64,000 bases of DNA, from contig JAEUHP010000205.1 in NCBI GenBank assembly GCA_016795295.1, positions 62,001-126,000 of the forward strand, in the 5' to 3' direction. The position numbers and the translations under genes were made by a program. The notes under the pieces were generated by a model, which saw only the letters and a program-made list of their open reading frames with translations, searched no databases and was not told the DNA's origin. This DNA is from Planctomycetota bacterium (lineage in GTDB: Bacteria; Planctomycetota; UBA1135; UBA2386). The first letter of the stretch is position 1; every line of letters begins with the position of its first letter. This document shows positions 53,546-61,928 of the stretch, in pieces.

Positions 53546-54286
53546 ATGGCCGAGCCGATGGCTGCTCCCGAGGTGCAGGTGGTGGCGGACCCCGCCGCAG
53601 CGGTGCCGTTGTTGCTCGACGCGCTGCGCACAGCGGCGCGGGAGCGGGGTTGGCTCGGGCTCGCCACGGGGGCCACGTTCGCCGGGCTGTGGCCGGCCCT
53701 CGCGGCCGAACTCGCCGCGGGGCGGTTGCCGCAGGCGCAATTCACGCACCTCGACGAGTACCTGGGCTTTGCGCCGCAGAGTGCCGGCGGCATGGTGCAC
53801 GAACTGTTCACGGCGTGCCCGCCGTTCGCCGCGTTGTGGCGCGCGGGCCGGTTTCTGCCGGTGCCGCACGACGGCAGCCCAGCGGTGCTGGCCCAGCACG
53901 AAGCGGCTTTGCAGGCGCAGGGCGGCGTGGCGCTGCAGTTGCTCGGCATCGGGCGCAACGGGCACCTCGCGTTCAACGAGCCGGGCACGCGTTTCGGCAC
54001 CGGGTTCCATGTCGCAGCGCTCGCCGAGACCACCCGCGCCGACGCCCGGCCGCGCTTTCGGCCAGGCGAGCCGCCGACGCACGCAGTGACCTCGGGGCTC
54101 GGCACCATTGCGGCGGCACGGCGGCTGTTCCTGTGTGCGTTCGGCGCCGGCAAAGCTGCGGCGGTGCGCGCCATGCTGGAAGGGCCGGTGGGTCCCGAGT
54201 GTCCGGCGAGCTTGGTGCAGCGGCACGGGCGGGTGGTGGTGGTGCTGGATGCAGCAGCGGCGGCGAGCTTGGCGCGCGTTCGGTAG
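53546..54286 (+). CDS. nagB: Glucosamine-6-phosphate deaminase-like protein
   Basis: 246 residues. NagB motifs: GLATGATFAGLWPAL, THLDEYLGF (D70, E71) and LLGIGRNGHLAFNEPGTRF with the catalytic D/E-H pattern (H140). ALAETTRADARPRF, TSGLGTIAAARRLFLCAFG and GPVGPECPASLVQRHG follow the family. It converts glucosamine-6-phosphate to fructose-6-phosphate and ammonia. With murQ upstream it closes a MurNAc catabolic route, but the NagA deacetylase needed between them is not here. The typical allosteric loop is shorter than in E. coli NagB. The ATG at 53546 lies 62 bases after the MFS stop. Confidence 0.88.
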   Translation: MAEPMAAPEVQVVADPAAAVPLLLDALRTAARERGWLGLATGATFAGLWPALAAELAAGRLPQAQFTHLDEYLGFAPQSAGGMVHELFTACPPFAALWRAGRFLPVPHDGSPAVLAQHEAALQAQGGVALQLLGIGRNGHLAFNEPGTRFGTGFHVAALAETTRADARPRFRPGEPPTHAVTSGLGTIAAARRLFLCAFGAGKAAAVRAMLEGPVGPECPASLVQRHGRVVVVLDAAAAASLARVR

Positions 54287-54300
54287 CCGCGGCCGAGCCG

Positions 54301-54320
54301 GGTCCGTTGGTGGGCGGACC
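54301..54320. terminator. Hairpin after nagB
   Basis: GGTCCG, eight-base loop TTGGTGGG, CGGACC, then TT. It lies 14 bases past the nagB stop and before the convergent transporter gene. Confidence 0.4.
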
Positions 54321-54363
54321 TTGGCGCGCCGCCGTCACCGGTTCCGGCATGCGCCCAACCGGC

Positions 54364-56166
54364 TCAGCCGCGCAGCGGCACCAGCAGCGGCACCAGCAGC
54401 GTGGTGACCAGCCAGGTCGAAACCGCGAACGGCAGCCCCAGCACCACGTAATCGCGGAACTGGTACCGCCCGGGGCCCATCACCAGGATCGTCGATTCGT
54501 GTGCCACCGGCGTGACGAACCCGGCCGAGACGCAGATCGCGACGCCCAGCAGGAACGGCATCGGCCGGCAGCCCCCAGCGGCGGCGATCTCGTAAGCCAC
54601 CGGGGCGAGCACCACGGCGACGGCTGCGTTCTCGATCACCTGGGTCATCGCCACGGCGAACGCCAGCACGATCGCCAGGAGCAGCACCGGGGAGTGTTCG
54701 CGCACGCTGCCGACCACGGCTTCGGCGACCCATTGGGCGGTGCCGGTGCTCTGCAGGGCTTCACCGAACGGGATCATCGCGCCGACGATCACGATGGCTT
54801 GCAGGTCCAACTGCTCGTAGGCCGCCCGCATGCCGACGCAGCCGGTCAGCACCGCACCCATGGCGGCCATCGGGATCGCCACCGCGGGGGCCAGCAAGCC
54901 GGTGGCGCCGCACAGCACCATCGCCGCCATCAGCGCCAGCACGATCCAGGTGTGCATGCGGCGCGCCGTCGGCATCGACCGCGATTCCAGCAGCAGCAGG
55001 TTGGGGTTCTGGCGCAGGCGCTGCAGTTCGGCTTCGTGGCCGACCAGCAGCAGCGAATCGCCGCTGCGCAGCGGCACCGCCAGGGGGCGTTCGCGGATCG
55101 AGCGGCCGGCGCGGCTGATCGCCAGCGGGCTGACCCCGTAGCGGCGGTGGAATTCCAGGTCGCGCAGGCTGCGGCCGAGCAGTTCGCTGTCGGGCGGCAG
55201 GATCGCTTCGACCATGCGCAGATCGGCCGAACGGAGGGTCTTGTCGTCGACCTGCAATTCTTCTTTCACCGACAAGCCGCGCTGCAGCGCGTCGGTGATC
55301 GCCGTGACCCGGCCCTGGATGACCAGCACGTCGTGCGTTTGGATGCGCAGGTGGCCCTGCGGCGGCAGGAACTCGCGGCCGCGCACCACCTGCAGCACCG
55401 TCACGTCGCGGCTCTGCAGGTCGAGCTCGGCCAAGGTGCGGCCGATGTAGCTCGACCCGGGCTCGGCCATGGTCTCGGTCAGGAACTCGGCGACTTCGTA
55501 ACGGCTCTCGAGCGTGGGGCGGGCTGTGGCGGTGGGCAGGAAGCGCCGGCCGACCAGGGCGAACCAGGCGGCGCACGCGGCGAACACCGCGAGCGCCACC
55601 GGCGTGAAGGCGAAGAAGCCGAGGCCCGTGCCGGTGCGTTCGTGCAGGTAGTCGGACAGCACCAGGTTGCTGCGCGTGCCGATCAGCGTCCACTGGCCGC
55701 CGAGCAGCGAGCCGAACGCGAGCAGCATCAGCACGCGGGAGGGCGCGTAGCCGCGTTCGCGGCAGATCGCCATCACCGGTGGCATCCAGACCAGTACCGT
55801 GGTCGTGTCGTTGACGACTGCGCTGAAGGTGGTGACCAGCAAGAGCACCGTGAGCTGGAATCGCAGTTCGCTGGTGGCGGCTGCCGCGAGCAGCCGGCCG
55901 CCGAGCAGCTGGGCCGCCCCGGTGCGCACCATGGCGGCCGACAGGACGAACATCGACGCGACCATGACGACCGCCTGGCTGCCGAAGCCGTGGAACGCTT
56001 CGGCCGGGCGCAGGATGCTGCGGAAACCCTCGGCGGTCGATCGCCACGGGACCAGCAGCGACAGCATCACCAGCAGGGCGGTGACGTCCGGCCGCAGGCG
56101 TTGCCGCCAGAACGAGACCATCGCCAGGGCGAGCACGGCGGCGAGGTAGAGCGCTTCGGCGGTCAT
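54364..56166 (-). CDS. SLC13-family anion permease with two RCK_C (TrkA-C) domains
   Basis: 600 residues. About five helices (1-200) include VVNDTTTVLVWMPPVMAICRERG and GSLLGGQWTLIGTRSNLVLSDYL, the Na+/carboxylate-type hairpin region. Two TrkA-C domains sit in the centre (about 215-390): DLQSRDVTVLQVVRGREFLPPQGHLRIQTHDVLVIQG and LEFHRRYGVSPLAISRAGRSI. More helices follow with VTPVAHESTILVMGPGRYQFRDYVVLGLP. This is the CitMHS/SLC13-RCK layout found in bacterial sulfate or dicarboxylate carriers. The start at 56166 begins the first helix; 29 more residues upstream lack a membrane pattern. Confidence 0.9.
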   Translation of the reverse strand: MTAEALYLAAVLALAMVSFWRQRLRPDVTALLVMLSLLVPWRSTAEGFRSILRPAEAFHGFGSQAVVMVASMFVLSAAMVRTGAAQLLGGRLLAAAATSELRFQLTVLLLVTTFSAVVNDTTTVLVWMPPVMAICRERGYAPSRVLMLLAFGSLLGGQWTLIGTRSNLVLSDYLHERTGTGLGFFAFTPVALAVFAACAAWFALVGRRFLPTATARPTLESRYEVAEFLTETMAEPGSSYIGRTLAELDLQSRDVTVLQVVRGREFLPPQGHLRIQTHDVLVIQGRVTAITDALQRGLSVKEELQVDDKTLRSADLRMVEAILPPDSELLGRSLRDLEFHRRYGVSPLAISRAGRSIRERPLAVPLRSGDSLLLVGHEAELQRLRQNPNLLLLESRSMPTARRMHTWIVLALMAAMVLCGATGLLAPAVAIPMAAMGAVLTGCVGMRAAYEQLDLQAIVIVGAMIPFGEALQSTGTAQWVAEAVVGSVREHSPVLLLAIVLAFAVAMTQVIENAAVAVVLAPVAYEIAAAGGCRPMPFLLGVAICVSAGFVTPVAHESTILVMGPGRYQFRDYVVLGLPFAVSTWLVTTLLVPLLVPLRG

Positions 56167-56346
56167 GGGATGGCAGTCGAACCCGTCGCCGCCCCGGCCG
56201 CAACCGAACCTGGTGGCCAATCCTGGCCATCGCCGCAGGTGGCCCGGAGCCATCCCGGAGCCTTGCGGCAGGGATTTTTCGCGTGGTTGTCCAGTTCTCT
56301 GTGGCGCGGGCCATCTGGCAGGGTCGCCGAACCAACGAAGACCACC

Positions 56347-58089
56347 ATGAACACCCTGCCGCTACCCATTCCCCGCCTCCCTGCTTGCCACCTGCTCCGC
56401 CGCGCCAGCTACTTGCTGCCGCTGCTGCTCGGCACCCTGCTGCCGGCGCAGAAGTTCCAGTACGGCTATGGCTCGGCCGGCGTCGCCGAGTCTGGCAACG
56501 CGTTGGCATTCCGCCCCGGCGGCCACGTGATCGTGGGCACCGTCGGCACGAATCCGTTGGGCATTGCCACCGACGTCAACGGCACCCAGCTGTTCGGTGC
56601 CACGCACACGCCGCTCGTTGGCTTGTTGGAGATCACGCCGCACTGCCTGCGGCAGCTCGCCGACGGTGGCTACCTGGTCGCCGGTGAAGTTGACAATGGC
56701 CTGGCGGGCCTCCAAGTGTTCCTGACCCGCTTTTCTGCGGCCGGGGTTCAGTGGCCGTTCGCATACCGCATATACAGCGGCGAGGCGACCGGATTCGCGC
56801 AGGGAGTACGCGCGATCCAGTCCGCCGACGGCGGCTTTGCGGTGATCACCAACGTCGACACCCAGGCGGCCAGCCGAGGCGTCCTGTTCACAACCGATGG
56901 CGCCGGGGTGCTGTCCTGCTGGAAGTCGTACACCTACAACAACAACCCGGTCCGCTTCCACGATCTGTGCCAGGCCAGCGACGGCTCGTTCGTGATCGTC
57001 GGTTCGATGCAGGCCCCTGGCACGCAGTGGCGGGAGACGCTGATCCTGCGCACCACCTGTGCTGGCATCCCGATGTGGGCCTTCACCTATGCCGGTGGCC
57101 CGGTGACGGGCCAGGACGTGGCGCAGCATGCGATCGCGGCCACGGCGAACGGTTTCGCCGTGTACGGGCACTTTGGTCCGACGTCCTCGCTCACGGGCAG
57201 TTTCTTGATGGAGGTCGACTTGACGGGCGCGTCCTTGTGGCGGCGGCACTATGCGACCTTGCTCGGCTCACGGCCGACGCTGGCGCTGGCCGAGCAAGGC
57301 CGGTTGCTGATGAACGGCCAGTTCGGTGACGATGCCGTGATCTTGAGAACCGATGCCACGGGCGCGGTCGTGACGGCGACGCGCTACGGGGCGCTTGGCA
57401 AGATGGAGCGGCTCTTCCAGGTCTTGCCGACGGCGGATGGCGGAGCGATCGCGACGGGCACCACAGAGATCACCAATGCGGCCCAGGACGTCTACTTGGT
57501 CCGGGCCAACGCTGCCGGCGATTCGGACTGCAACTGGGCTTCTGTGCAGCTGCCGCAGACGTTGCTGCAGACCTTCGACACCTGGCGGCAGTTGCAGTCG
57601 ACGGATGGTGGGACCCAATTCTATTACCGCATGAACCCGCCACAGCCGGCAGCGCCACCGCACCCGATCTGTGTCACCCCCGGCCCCCTGGTCTACACCG
57701 GCCACGGCAGTTCGACGACCGTCGGCACGCCGTGGCTCTCGGCCGACACTCCGCCGGTGCGTGGCCACCTCCTGCACCTCGACACGAGCCTGCTGCGGCC
57801 GAACGGCTTTGCCGTCATCGGCATCGCCCTGGGCCTGTCGCCGTTCCCGCTGCCGCTCATGCTGTATGGCGGCCAGCCGGACAGTTTTCTCTACTGCGAT
57901 CCCGGGACTCTGGTCACGGTTGGCATGCTCACCGATGCCTTGGGCCAGGCCCGGTATTCGATGCCGATCCCGAACCACCCCGTGCTCCTGGGCGCCAGCC
58001 TCGGCAGCCAGGTGTTCGACTTCGATCCCGCGCTGCCGTTCGCGTTGCCGCTCGGCAACTCGCGCGCGCTGAGCCTCACCATCCAGTGA
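56347..58089 (+). CDS. Secreted beta-rich protein of unknown function
   Basis: 580 residues. Signal peptide (residues 1-35, ending LLGTLLPAQKF). Residues about 40-420 carry six or more repeats of the form SADGGFAVITN / ASDGSFVIVGSMQAPG / TANGFAVYGHFG / LPTADGGAIATGT with ILRTTxxG or LVRANAxG turns, the pattern of a delta-60 / propeller repeat. Residues about 470-580 (from GHGSSTTVG) form a C-terminal beta domain also visible at 33614 and perhaps 8636. The 180-base gap before it holds a T5 run near 56276 but no clear promoter. I do not know the role. Confidence 0.8.
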   Translation: MNTLPLPIPRLPACHLLRRASYLLPLLLGTLLPAQKFQYGYGSAGVAESGNALAFRPGGHVIVGTVGTNPLGIATDVNGTQLFGATHTPLVGLLEITPHCLRQLADGGYLVAGEVDNGLAGLQVFLTRFSAAGVQWPFAYRIYSGEATGFAQGVRAIQSADGGFAVITNVDTQAASRGVLFTTDGAGVLSCWKSYTYNNNPVRFHDLCQASDGSFVIVGSMQAPGTQWRETLILRTTCAGIPMWAFTYAGGPVTGQDVAQHAIAATANGFAVYGHFGPTSSLTGSFLMEVDLTGASLWRRHYATLLGSRPTLALAEQGRLLMNGQFGDDAVILRTDATGAVVTATRYGALGKMERLFQVLPTADGGAIATGTTEITNAAQDVYLVRANAAGDSDCNWASVQLPQTLLQTFDTWRQLQSTDGGTQFYYRMNPPQPAAPPHPICVTPGPLVYTGHGSSTTVGTPWLSADTPPVRGHLLHLDTSLLRPNGFAVIGIALGLSPFPLPLMLYGGQPDSFLYCDPGTLVTVGMLTDALGQARYSMPIPNHPVLLGASLGSQVFDFDPALPFALPLGNSRALSLTIQ

Positions 58090-58141
58090 TGGCTCGTGGG
58101 TGGTGCAGCGCTTGCCGGCTGCACCCTGGTGCCTCCGGCGC

Positions 58142-58147
58142 TAGCAT
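58142..58147 (+). promoter_or_regulatory. -10-like element TAGCAT before the SGNH-like gene
   Basis: GCGCTAGCAT ends 10 bases before the ATG at 58158. The ten-base core is the same as before miaB. Confidence 0.55.
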
Positions 58148-58157
58148 CGGAATTGCC

Positions 58158-59075
58158 ATGTGCATCCTTCGCCCGTCGCTGCTCCTTGCGCTGCTTCTCA
58201 CTCCGTGGCTTCTGGCGCAGACGCCGACCGAGCCGCAGGCAACTCCCGCGCCGGTTGCCGCCGCCAAGCCCCTGCGCGTGCACGTGATCGGCGCTTCGGT
58301 CAGCGGCGGTTTCCGCGACGGCCCGATGACCGGCGCCGAGCGGCTCAACGACACCGTGAACCTGCAGGCCTTGCTGCGCCCGTGGCTCGACGAGCAGGGC
58401 AGCGTGACCATCCACAAGACCCCGCAGATGCTGCTCATGTTCACCAACCCGCAGAAGATCGGCACCGACCAGGCCGACGCGGCGGGCAAGCAAGCGCCCG
58501 ACGTGCTGCTGGCGATCGACTTCCCGTTCTGGTTCGCCTACGGCTACGTGAACGGCGACGAAGCCGAGGCGCGGCGCGAACGGTTGGCCAAGGGCCTCGA
58601 ACTGCTGGCGCGCTTCACCGTGCCGGTGCTGGTGGGCGACCTGCCGGACATGCAGGGCGCGGCCGCGCGCATGCTGAACCCGCGGCAGATTCCCTCGCCC
58701 GAGTTGCTCGGGGCGCTGAACCAGCAGTTGCGTGCGTTCGCCAAGGAGCGCCCGAATTGGCAGGTGGTGCCGCTGGCCGAGGCGGTGCGCACCATGAAGC
58801 ACCAGGGCGTGACCCTGCCGCTGCGCGACGGCCCGCGTGCGACCCCACCCGGGGCGCTGCTGCAGGACGATCGCCTGCACGCGAACCGCCTCGGCATGGC
58901 CTACCTCGGCCACGTGCTGCAGCCGTTCCTGGTCGCGGCGGCGGGGCAGCACCCGCTCGCGCAGCGGGCCTTCACGTTCGAGCAGTGGGTGGCGGCGGCG
59001 GGTGCTGAGGACGAACTGGCGAGCCTGCCGACGGTCGATCCGCCGGCGAAGCCCGCGGCTGCGGGCAAGCACTGA
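58158..59075 (+). CDS. Secreted SGNH/GDSL hydrolase-like protein
   Basis: 305 residues. Signal peptide MCILRPSLLLALLLTPWLLAQ. The nucleophile motif is GASVSGG (S47 region, 45-51). Asp and His of the catalytic pair are likely in DDRLHANRLGMAYLG near 235-249, which matches DxxH of SGNH esterases. The oxyanion Asn is less clear. It probably acts on esters of sugars or lipids outside the cytoplasm. It follows the secreted protein by 68 bases. An Ala/Pro-rich tail ends it. Confidence 0.78.
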   Translation: MCILRPSLLLALLLTPWLLAQTPTEPQATPAPVAAAKPLRVHVIGASVSGGFRDGPMTGAERLNDTVNLQALLRPWLDEQGSVTIHKTPQMLLMFTNPQKIGTDQADAAGKQAPDVLLAIDFPFWFAYGYVNGDEAEARRERLAKGLELLARFTVPVLVGDLPDMQGAAARMLNPRQIPSPELLGALNQQLRAFAKERPNWQVVPLAEAVRTMKHQGVTLPLRDGPRATPPGALLQDDRLHANRLGMAYLGHVLQPFLVAAAGQHPLAQRAFTFEQWVAAAGAEDELASLPTVDPPAKPAAAGKH

Positions 59076-59162
59076 ACGCCGCAGCGGCGTTCCGGCATCC
59101 CTCACGCCGCAGCGGCGCCTAGTGCTGGGTTCGCCGGTTGGTGAAACGCCGCGTGGCGGCGT
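59075..59162. repeat. Three CGCCGC-type hairpins between convergent genes
   Basis: AACGCCGC-A-GCGGCGTT at 59075-59091 (overlapping the stop codon), CGCCGC-A-GCGGCG at 59105-59117 and ACGCCGC-GTG-GCGGCGT at 59146-59162. They fill the gap between the stop codons of two convergent genes, so they may end transcription in both directions or be a small repeat family. Confidence 0.6.
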
Positions 59163-59170
59163 GCCAGTAC

Positions 59171-60247
59171 TTACGCGTAGTACTTGCCGAACCGGTTCTT
59201 CAGGAACTGCTCGTAGTCGACGTTCTCCATCTTGAGCAGCCCCGCACTCGGCAACTGCCCGGCGCGCAGCATGTCGACGATCGCGGTGACGCCCGCGGCG
59301 GTGGTGATCTGGATGCCGCTCCAGTTCTCGCCGTCGATCTGCAGGTGGTAGATCGTCTTCGCGTAGGTGCGCTCGCACAGCCGGCCCAGATACTTGCCGG
59401 TGGCGCTGACGAAGATCACGATCTGGTCCTGGAAGGTCGCCGGCAGGCTCTTCTCGAAGATGTCGCGCAAGAGCCCCTGCTGGTCCTGCATCTGCAGATC
59501 GTGCAGCAGGAACTTCATCAGTTCGCAGTGCCCCGGGTAGCGGATCGTCTTGTAGTTGACGTTCTTGACCCGGTCCTTCAGAGTGATGGCCAGCGTGCCG
59601 AGGCCGCCTGAAGTGTTGAACGCTTCGTAGTCGACGCCGTCGATGGTCAGGCGCTCGAGCTGCTCGAGCGGCGGCACCGTGGTCAGTTGGCCGTTCTCGA
59701 CCGACTCGCACGGGTTGCAGTACTCGTTGATCAGCCCTTCGGTGCTCCAGGTCAGGTTGTACTTGAGCCGGTTCGACGGGTAGCGGGGCAGCGCGCCGAC
59801 GCGCAGGCGCAGGTCGCTGACCTCGGTCATCGACCGCATCAGGTGGTTGGCGACGATGGTGATGAAGCCGGGCGCCAAGCCGCACTGCGGCGCGAACAGC
59901 GTCTTGCTGCCTTCGGCGAGCTGCTTCACCTGGTGCGTCACCTCGACGTCTTCGGTGAGGTCGAAGTAGTGCACGCCGTGTGCCTTGGCGCGCTGCGCGA
60001 TCAGCGGGTTGCAGTGGAACGGCGCGCAGGAAATGACCGCCCAGGCGCCCTTCAGGATCGCGTCGAGGCTCGCAGCGCTGGCGAAGTCGACGACCTGGCC
60101 GTGCACGTTCGGATACTTGCGGGTCAGGTGGTCGACGGCTGGCTGCGCGACGTCGCCCACGCGGACGCGGTAGTCGCCGCTGGTGGTCATCAGGTGGGCG
60201 ACCATCCGGCCGATCTTGCCGGCGCCGAGGATCACGAGTTCGTGCAT
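59171..60247 (-). CDS. Saccharopine dehydrogenase-family oxidoreductase
   Basis: 358 residues from the ATG at 60247. The NAD(P) motif GAGKIG is at 8-13 (MHELVILGAGKIGRMV). FHCNPLIAQRAKAHGVHYFDLTEDVEVTHQV and FAPQCGLAPGFITIVANHLM are typical of the saccharopine-dehydrogenase-like family. Members act on amino acids in lysine metabolism or on polyamines as carboxynorspermidine synthase. Which activity this one has cannot be decided by eye; the context offers no partner gene. It lies downstream of tRNA-Ala on the same strand with a 196-base gap containing only a hairpin and an A6 run. Confidence 0.88.
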   Translation of the reverse strand: MHELVILGAGKIGRMVAHLMTTSGDYRVRVGDVAQPAVDHLTRKYPNVHGQVVDFASAASLDAILKGAWAVISCAPFHCNPLIAQRAKAHGVHYFDLTEDVEVTHQVKQLAEGSKTLFAPQCGLAPGFITIVANHLMRSMTEVSDLRLRVGALPRYPSNRLKYNLTWSTEGLINEYCNPCESVENGQLTTVPPLEQLERLTIDGVDYEAFNTSGGLGTLAITLKDRVKNVNYKTIRYPGHCELMKFLLHDLQMQDQQGLLRDIFEKSLPATFQDQIVIFVSATGKYLGRLCERTYAKTIYHLQIDGENWSGIQITTAAGVTAIVDMLRAGQLPSAGLLKMENVDYEQFLKNRFGKYYA

Positions 60248-60417
60248 GCGGGGAGGCTCACTACCGCCGCAGGTCTCGGGCCGCGCGGTGGCCGAAGCCG
60301 GGTGCACGGGTGGGTCGTCCGCGCCGCGCGGCGGCCTCGGCGTGGACGGCGCTCACCCCTCGGCCGGCCAGGTGAGGCGGGACGAGGGGCCGGCTGCGCG
60401 GGCCGGCGGGAACGGGT

Positions 60418-60442
60418 CCCGGCCGCTCGGGCCGGGAAAAAA
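60418..60442 (-). terminator. Hairpin and T6 run after tRNA-Ala
   Basis: Read on the minus strand, TTTTTT begins one base after the tRNA CCA, then CCCGGCC-CGAGC-GGCCGGG follows. The T run could itself stop polymerase, with the tRNA as the upstream stem. The order T run, then hairpin, is not the usual one. Confidence 0.4.
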
Positions 60443-60443
60443 C

Positions 60444-60519
60444 TGGTGGAGAGTAGGGGAGTCGAACCCCTGACCTCGACAATGCCATTGTCGCGCTCTA
60501 CCAACTGAGCTAACTCCCC
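60444..60519 (-). tRNA. tRNA-Ala (anticodon GGC)
   Basis: 76 bases with encoded CCA. The acceptor stem GGGGAGT pairs with ACTCTCC (one G-U), D-arm GCTCAGTTGGTAGAGC, anticodon stem CGACA/TGTCG with loop ATGGCAT (GGC at positions 34-36), T-arm AGGGGTTCGACTCCCCT. GGC reads the alanine codons GCC and GCU. Upstream on the minus strand TTGCAC-N16-TACCCT (60566-60593) is a good promoter. Confidence 0.96.
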
Positions 60520-60565
60520 ACCGAACCTTGCGCAGGGGAGCTTGGGGCTCCGGAAGGGGACGGAC

Positions 60566-60593
60566 AGGGTAGCGGCGCTTCGGTGCCGTGCAA
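60566..60593 (-). promoter_or_regulatory. tRNA-Ala promoter TTGCAC-N16-TACCCT
   Basis: -35 TTGCAC (60588-60593) and -10 TACCCT (60566-60571), 46 bases before the tRNA 5' end. It has the CGCTANNNT form of the other boxes and also a -35. Confidence 0.55.
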
Positions 60594-60688
60594 GCAAGAA
60601 GTGCGAGAACTACCGTGCGAAGCGCGCCGCCGCGGCGGCTGCCCGAGGCGCTGGCCACGATGGCGCCGGATCTTCACGACGAAGGCGC

Positions 60689-60716
60689 TTGCGCTCTGGT
60701 CGGCTGCCGCTAGGGT
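60689..60716 (+). promoter_or_regulatory. Promoter TTGCGC-N16-TAGGGT of the coiled-coil gene
   Basis: -35 TTGCGC and -10 TAGGGT with a 16-base spacer, giving a leader of about 90 bases before the ATG at 60816. The rest of 60520-60815 shows no gene. Small open frames there have Arg/Ala-rich composition typical of shadows. Confidence 0.45.
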
Positions 60717-60815
60717 GGCGAGCCGCGGTTGCGCCGGCCGGATCTGGTCACGCGCGCCGGCGGTGCCGGGGGGTTCCGGCCGTCGGCGGCGCGGTCGGTG
60801 CGCGGCGGAGGCACC

Positions 60816-61928
60816 ATGGTCCACAAGGGTTCGTTTTTTCAGCGGTTGCGTGAGCGGTGGGGTTCGGGTTCGGGGGTGCGCGTGGAACGCGCCGAAACGC
60901 CGGGCCGCGGGGTCGATCCGCGCACGGGTGCCGGGCTTGGCCCGACACCGCGCATGGTCCAGCCGAAGCCGGCCGAGTCGAAGCCGCTCGAGTCGAAACC
61001 GGCGGTGAAGTCCACCGCGTCGAGCCCTGCCTCGACGCCTGCTCCGACCCCGGTTGCGCCGGCCGTGGCGCCGGCGGCTGGTTCGAGTGCCCAGCCCAAC
61101 GCGCAGCCCAACTCGCAGTCGAGCGGTCAGCCCCTGGCCGCCCAGCCCCCAGCACCCGTGCGGGTCGCCGCGGAGCCGGCACCGGCGGTGGTCCAGCCGC
61201 TGGCGAACGAGTTCGCCCCGGCCGAACTGCGCTCGAGCCGCAAGCTGTCCGACCGCGAAGAGGCGCTGCTGGCGATCGGCAGCCATTTCCAGGAGCTGAC
61301 TGCGGTGCTGCGCGGCTCCCAGGCCCGCCAGGACGAGCAGTTCGCCCGCCTGCTGGGTGCGGCCCAGGCGCTCGGCACCCTGCCCGCGCTCTCCGAGCAG
61401 CAGCTCGCGGTGTTGCAGGGCCTGTCCCAGCACATGGAGCGGCAGCACGCGCTCGGCGAACGGCTCGCTGGCACGCTGTCGGTGCTGCCGAACCTGTTGC
61501 AGAACGTCGAGACCGCGTTGGCGCGGGCCGCTGCGACCGACGAACGCACCGCTGCGACGGTGCGCGAATTCCAGGCGACCATGGACCGCATCCACGGTTC
61601 GATGCAGCAGATGGTGCAGCACAGCGACCAGCAGGCGCAGGCCGCCCAGCAGCTCGCCGCGCGCCGCGACGAAGAACTGCAGCAGGTGAGCCAGCAAATC
61701 GGCCAGGGACTGGCCGCGACCCAGTCGGCGCAGCGCGACGCGGTGCAGAGCTTGCAGCGCACCACCGACGAAGGGCTCGCCGCGCTGCGCCGTAGCAACG
61801 AGGACCAGTCGAACCGCCTGCAGCGCGTCGTGCAGGAGCACGCCGGCTGGAACCGCGCGGTGCTGGCGGCGCTCGGCCTCGTCGGCGTGGGCATCCTGGT
61901 GCTGGTGGTCCTGCAGTTGCTGCGGTGA
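60816..61928 (+). CDS. Tail-anchored coiled-coil protein of unknown function
   Basis: 370 residues. A Shine-Dalgarno GGAGG is visible seven bases before the ATG, one of the few in the window. Residues about 1-140 are disordered (Ala/Pro/Gln/Ser-rich, basic start VHKGSFFQRLRERWG). Residues about 145-335 are Gln/Ala/Glu-rich coiled coil (LSDREEALLAIGSHFQELTAVLRGSQARQDEQFARLL onward). One hydrophobic helix (about 348-370) ends the chain. This layout suggests an inner-membrane tether with a cytoplasmic coiled coil, but I recognise no family. The stop overlaps the GTG of the histidine phosphatase gene. Confidence 0.8.
   Translation: MVHKGSFFQRLRERWGSGSGVRVERAETPGRGVDPRTGAGLGPTPRMVQPKPAESKPLESKPAVKSTASSPASTPAPTPVAPAVAPAAGSSAQPNAQPNSQSSGQPLAAQPPAPVRVAAEPAPAVVQPLANEFAPAELRSSRKLSDREEALLAIGSHFQELTAVLRGSQARQDEQFARLLGAAQALGTLPALSEQQLAVLQGLSQHMERQHALGERLAGTLSVLPNLLQNVETALARAAATDERTAATVREFQATMDRIHGSMQQMVQHSDQQAQAAQQLAARRDEELQQVSQQIGQGLAATQSAQRDAVQSLQRTTDEGLAALRRSNEDQSNRLQRVVQEHAGWNRAVLAALGLVGVGILVLVVLQLLR

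Noticed and set aside
53227-58089. A plus-strand open frame of about 1620 codons
   Set aside because: Only its last 580 codons form a real protein with a signal peptide, starting at 56347. The rest crosses nagB and the antisense of the transporter gene.
60542-60853. Small open frame upstream of the coiled-coil gene
   Set aside because: It has Arg/Ala-rich composition, no domain, overlaps the next gene start and the tRNA promoter region.
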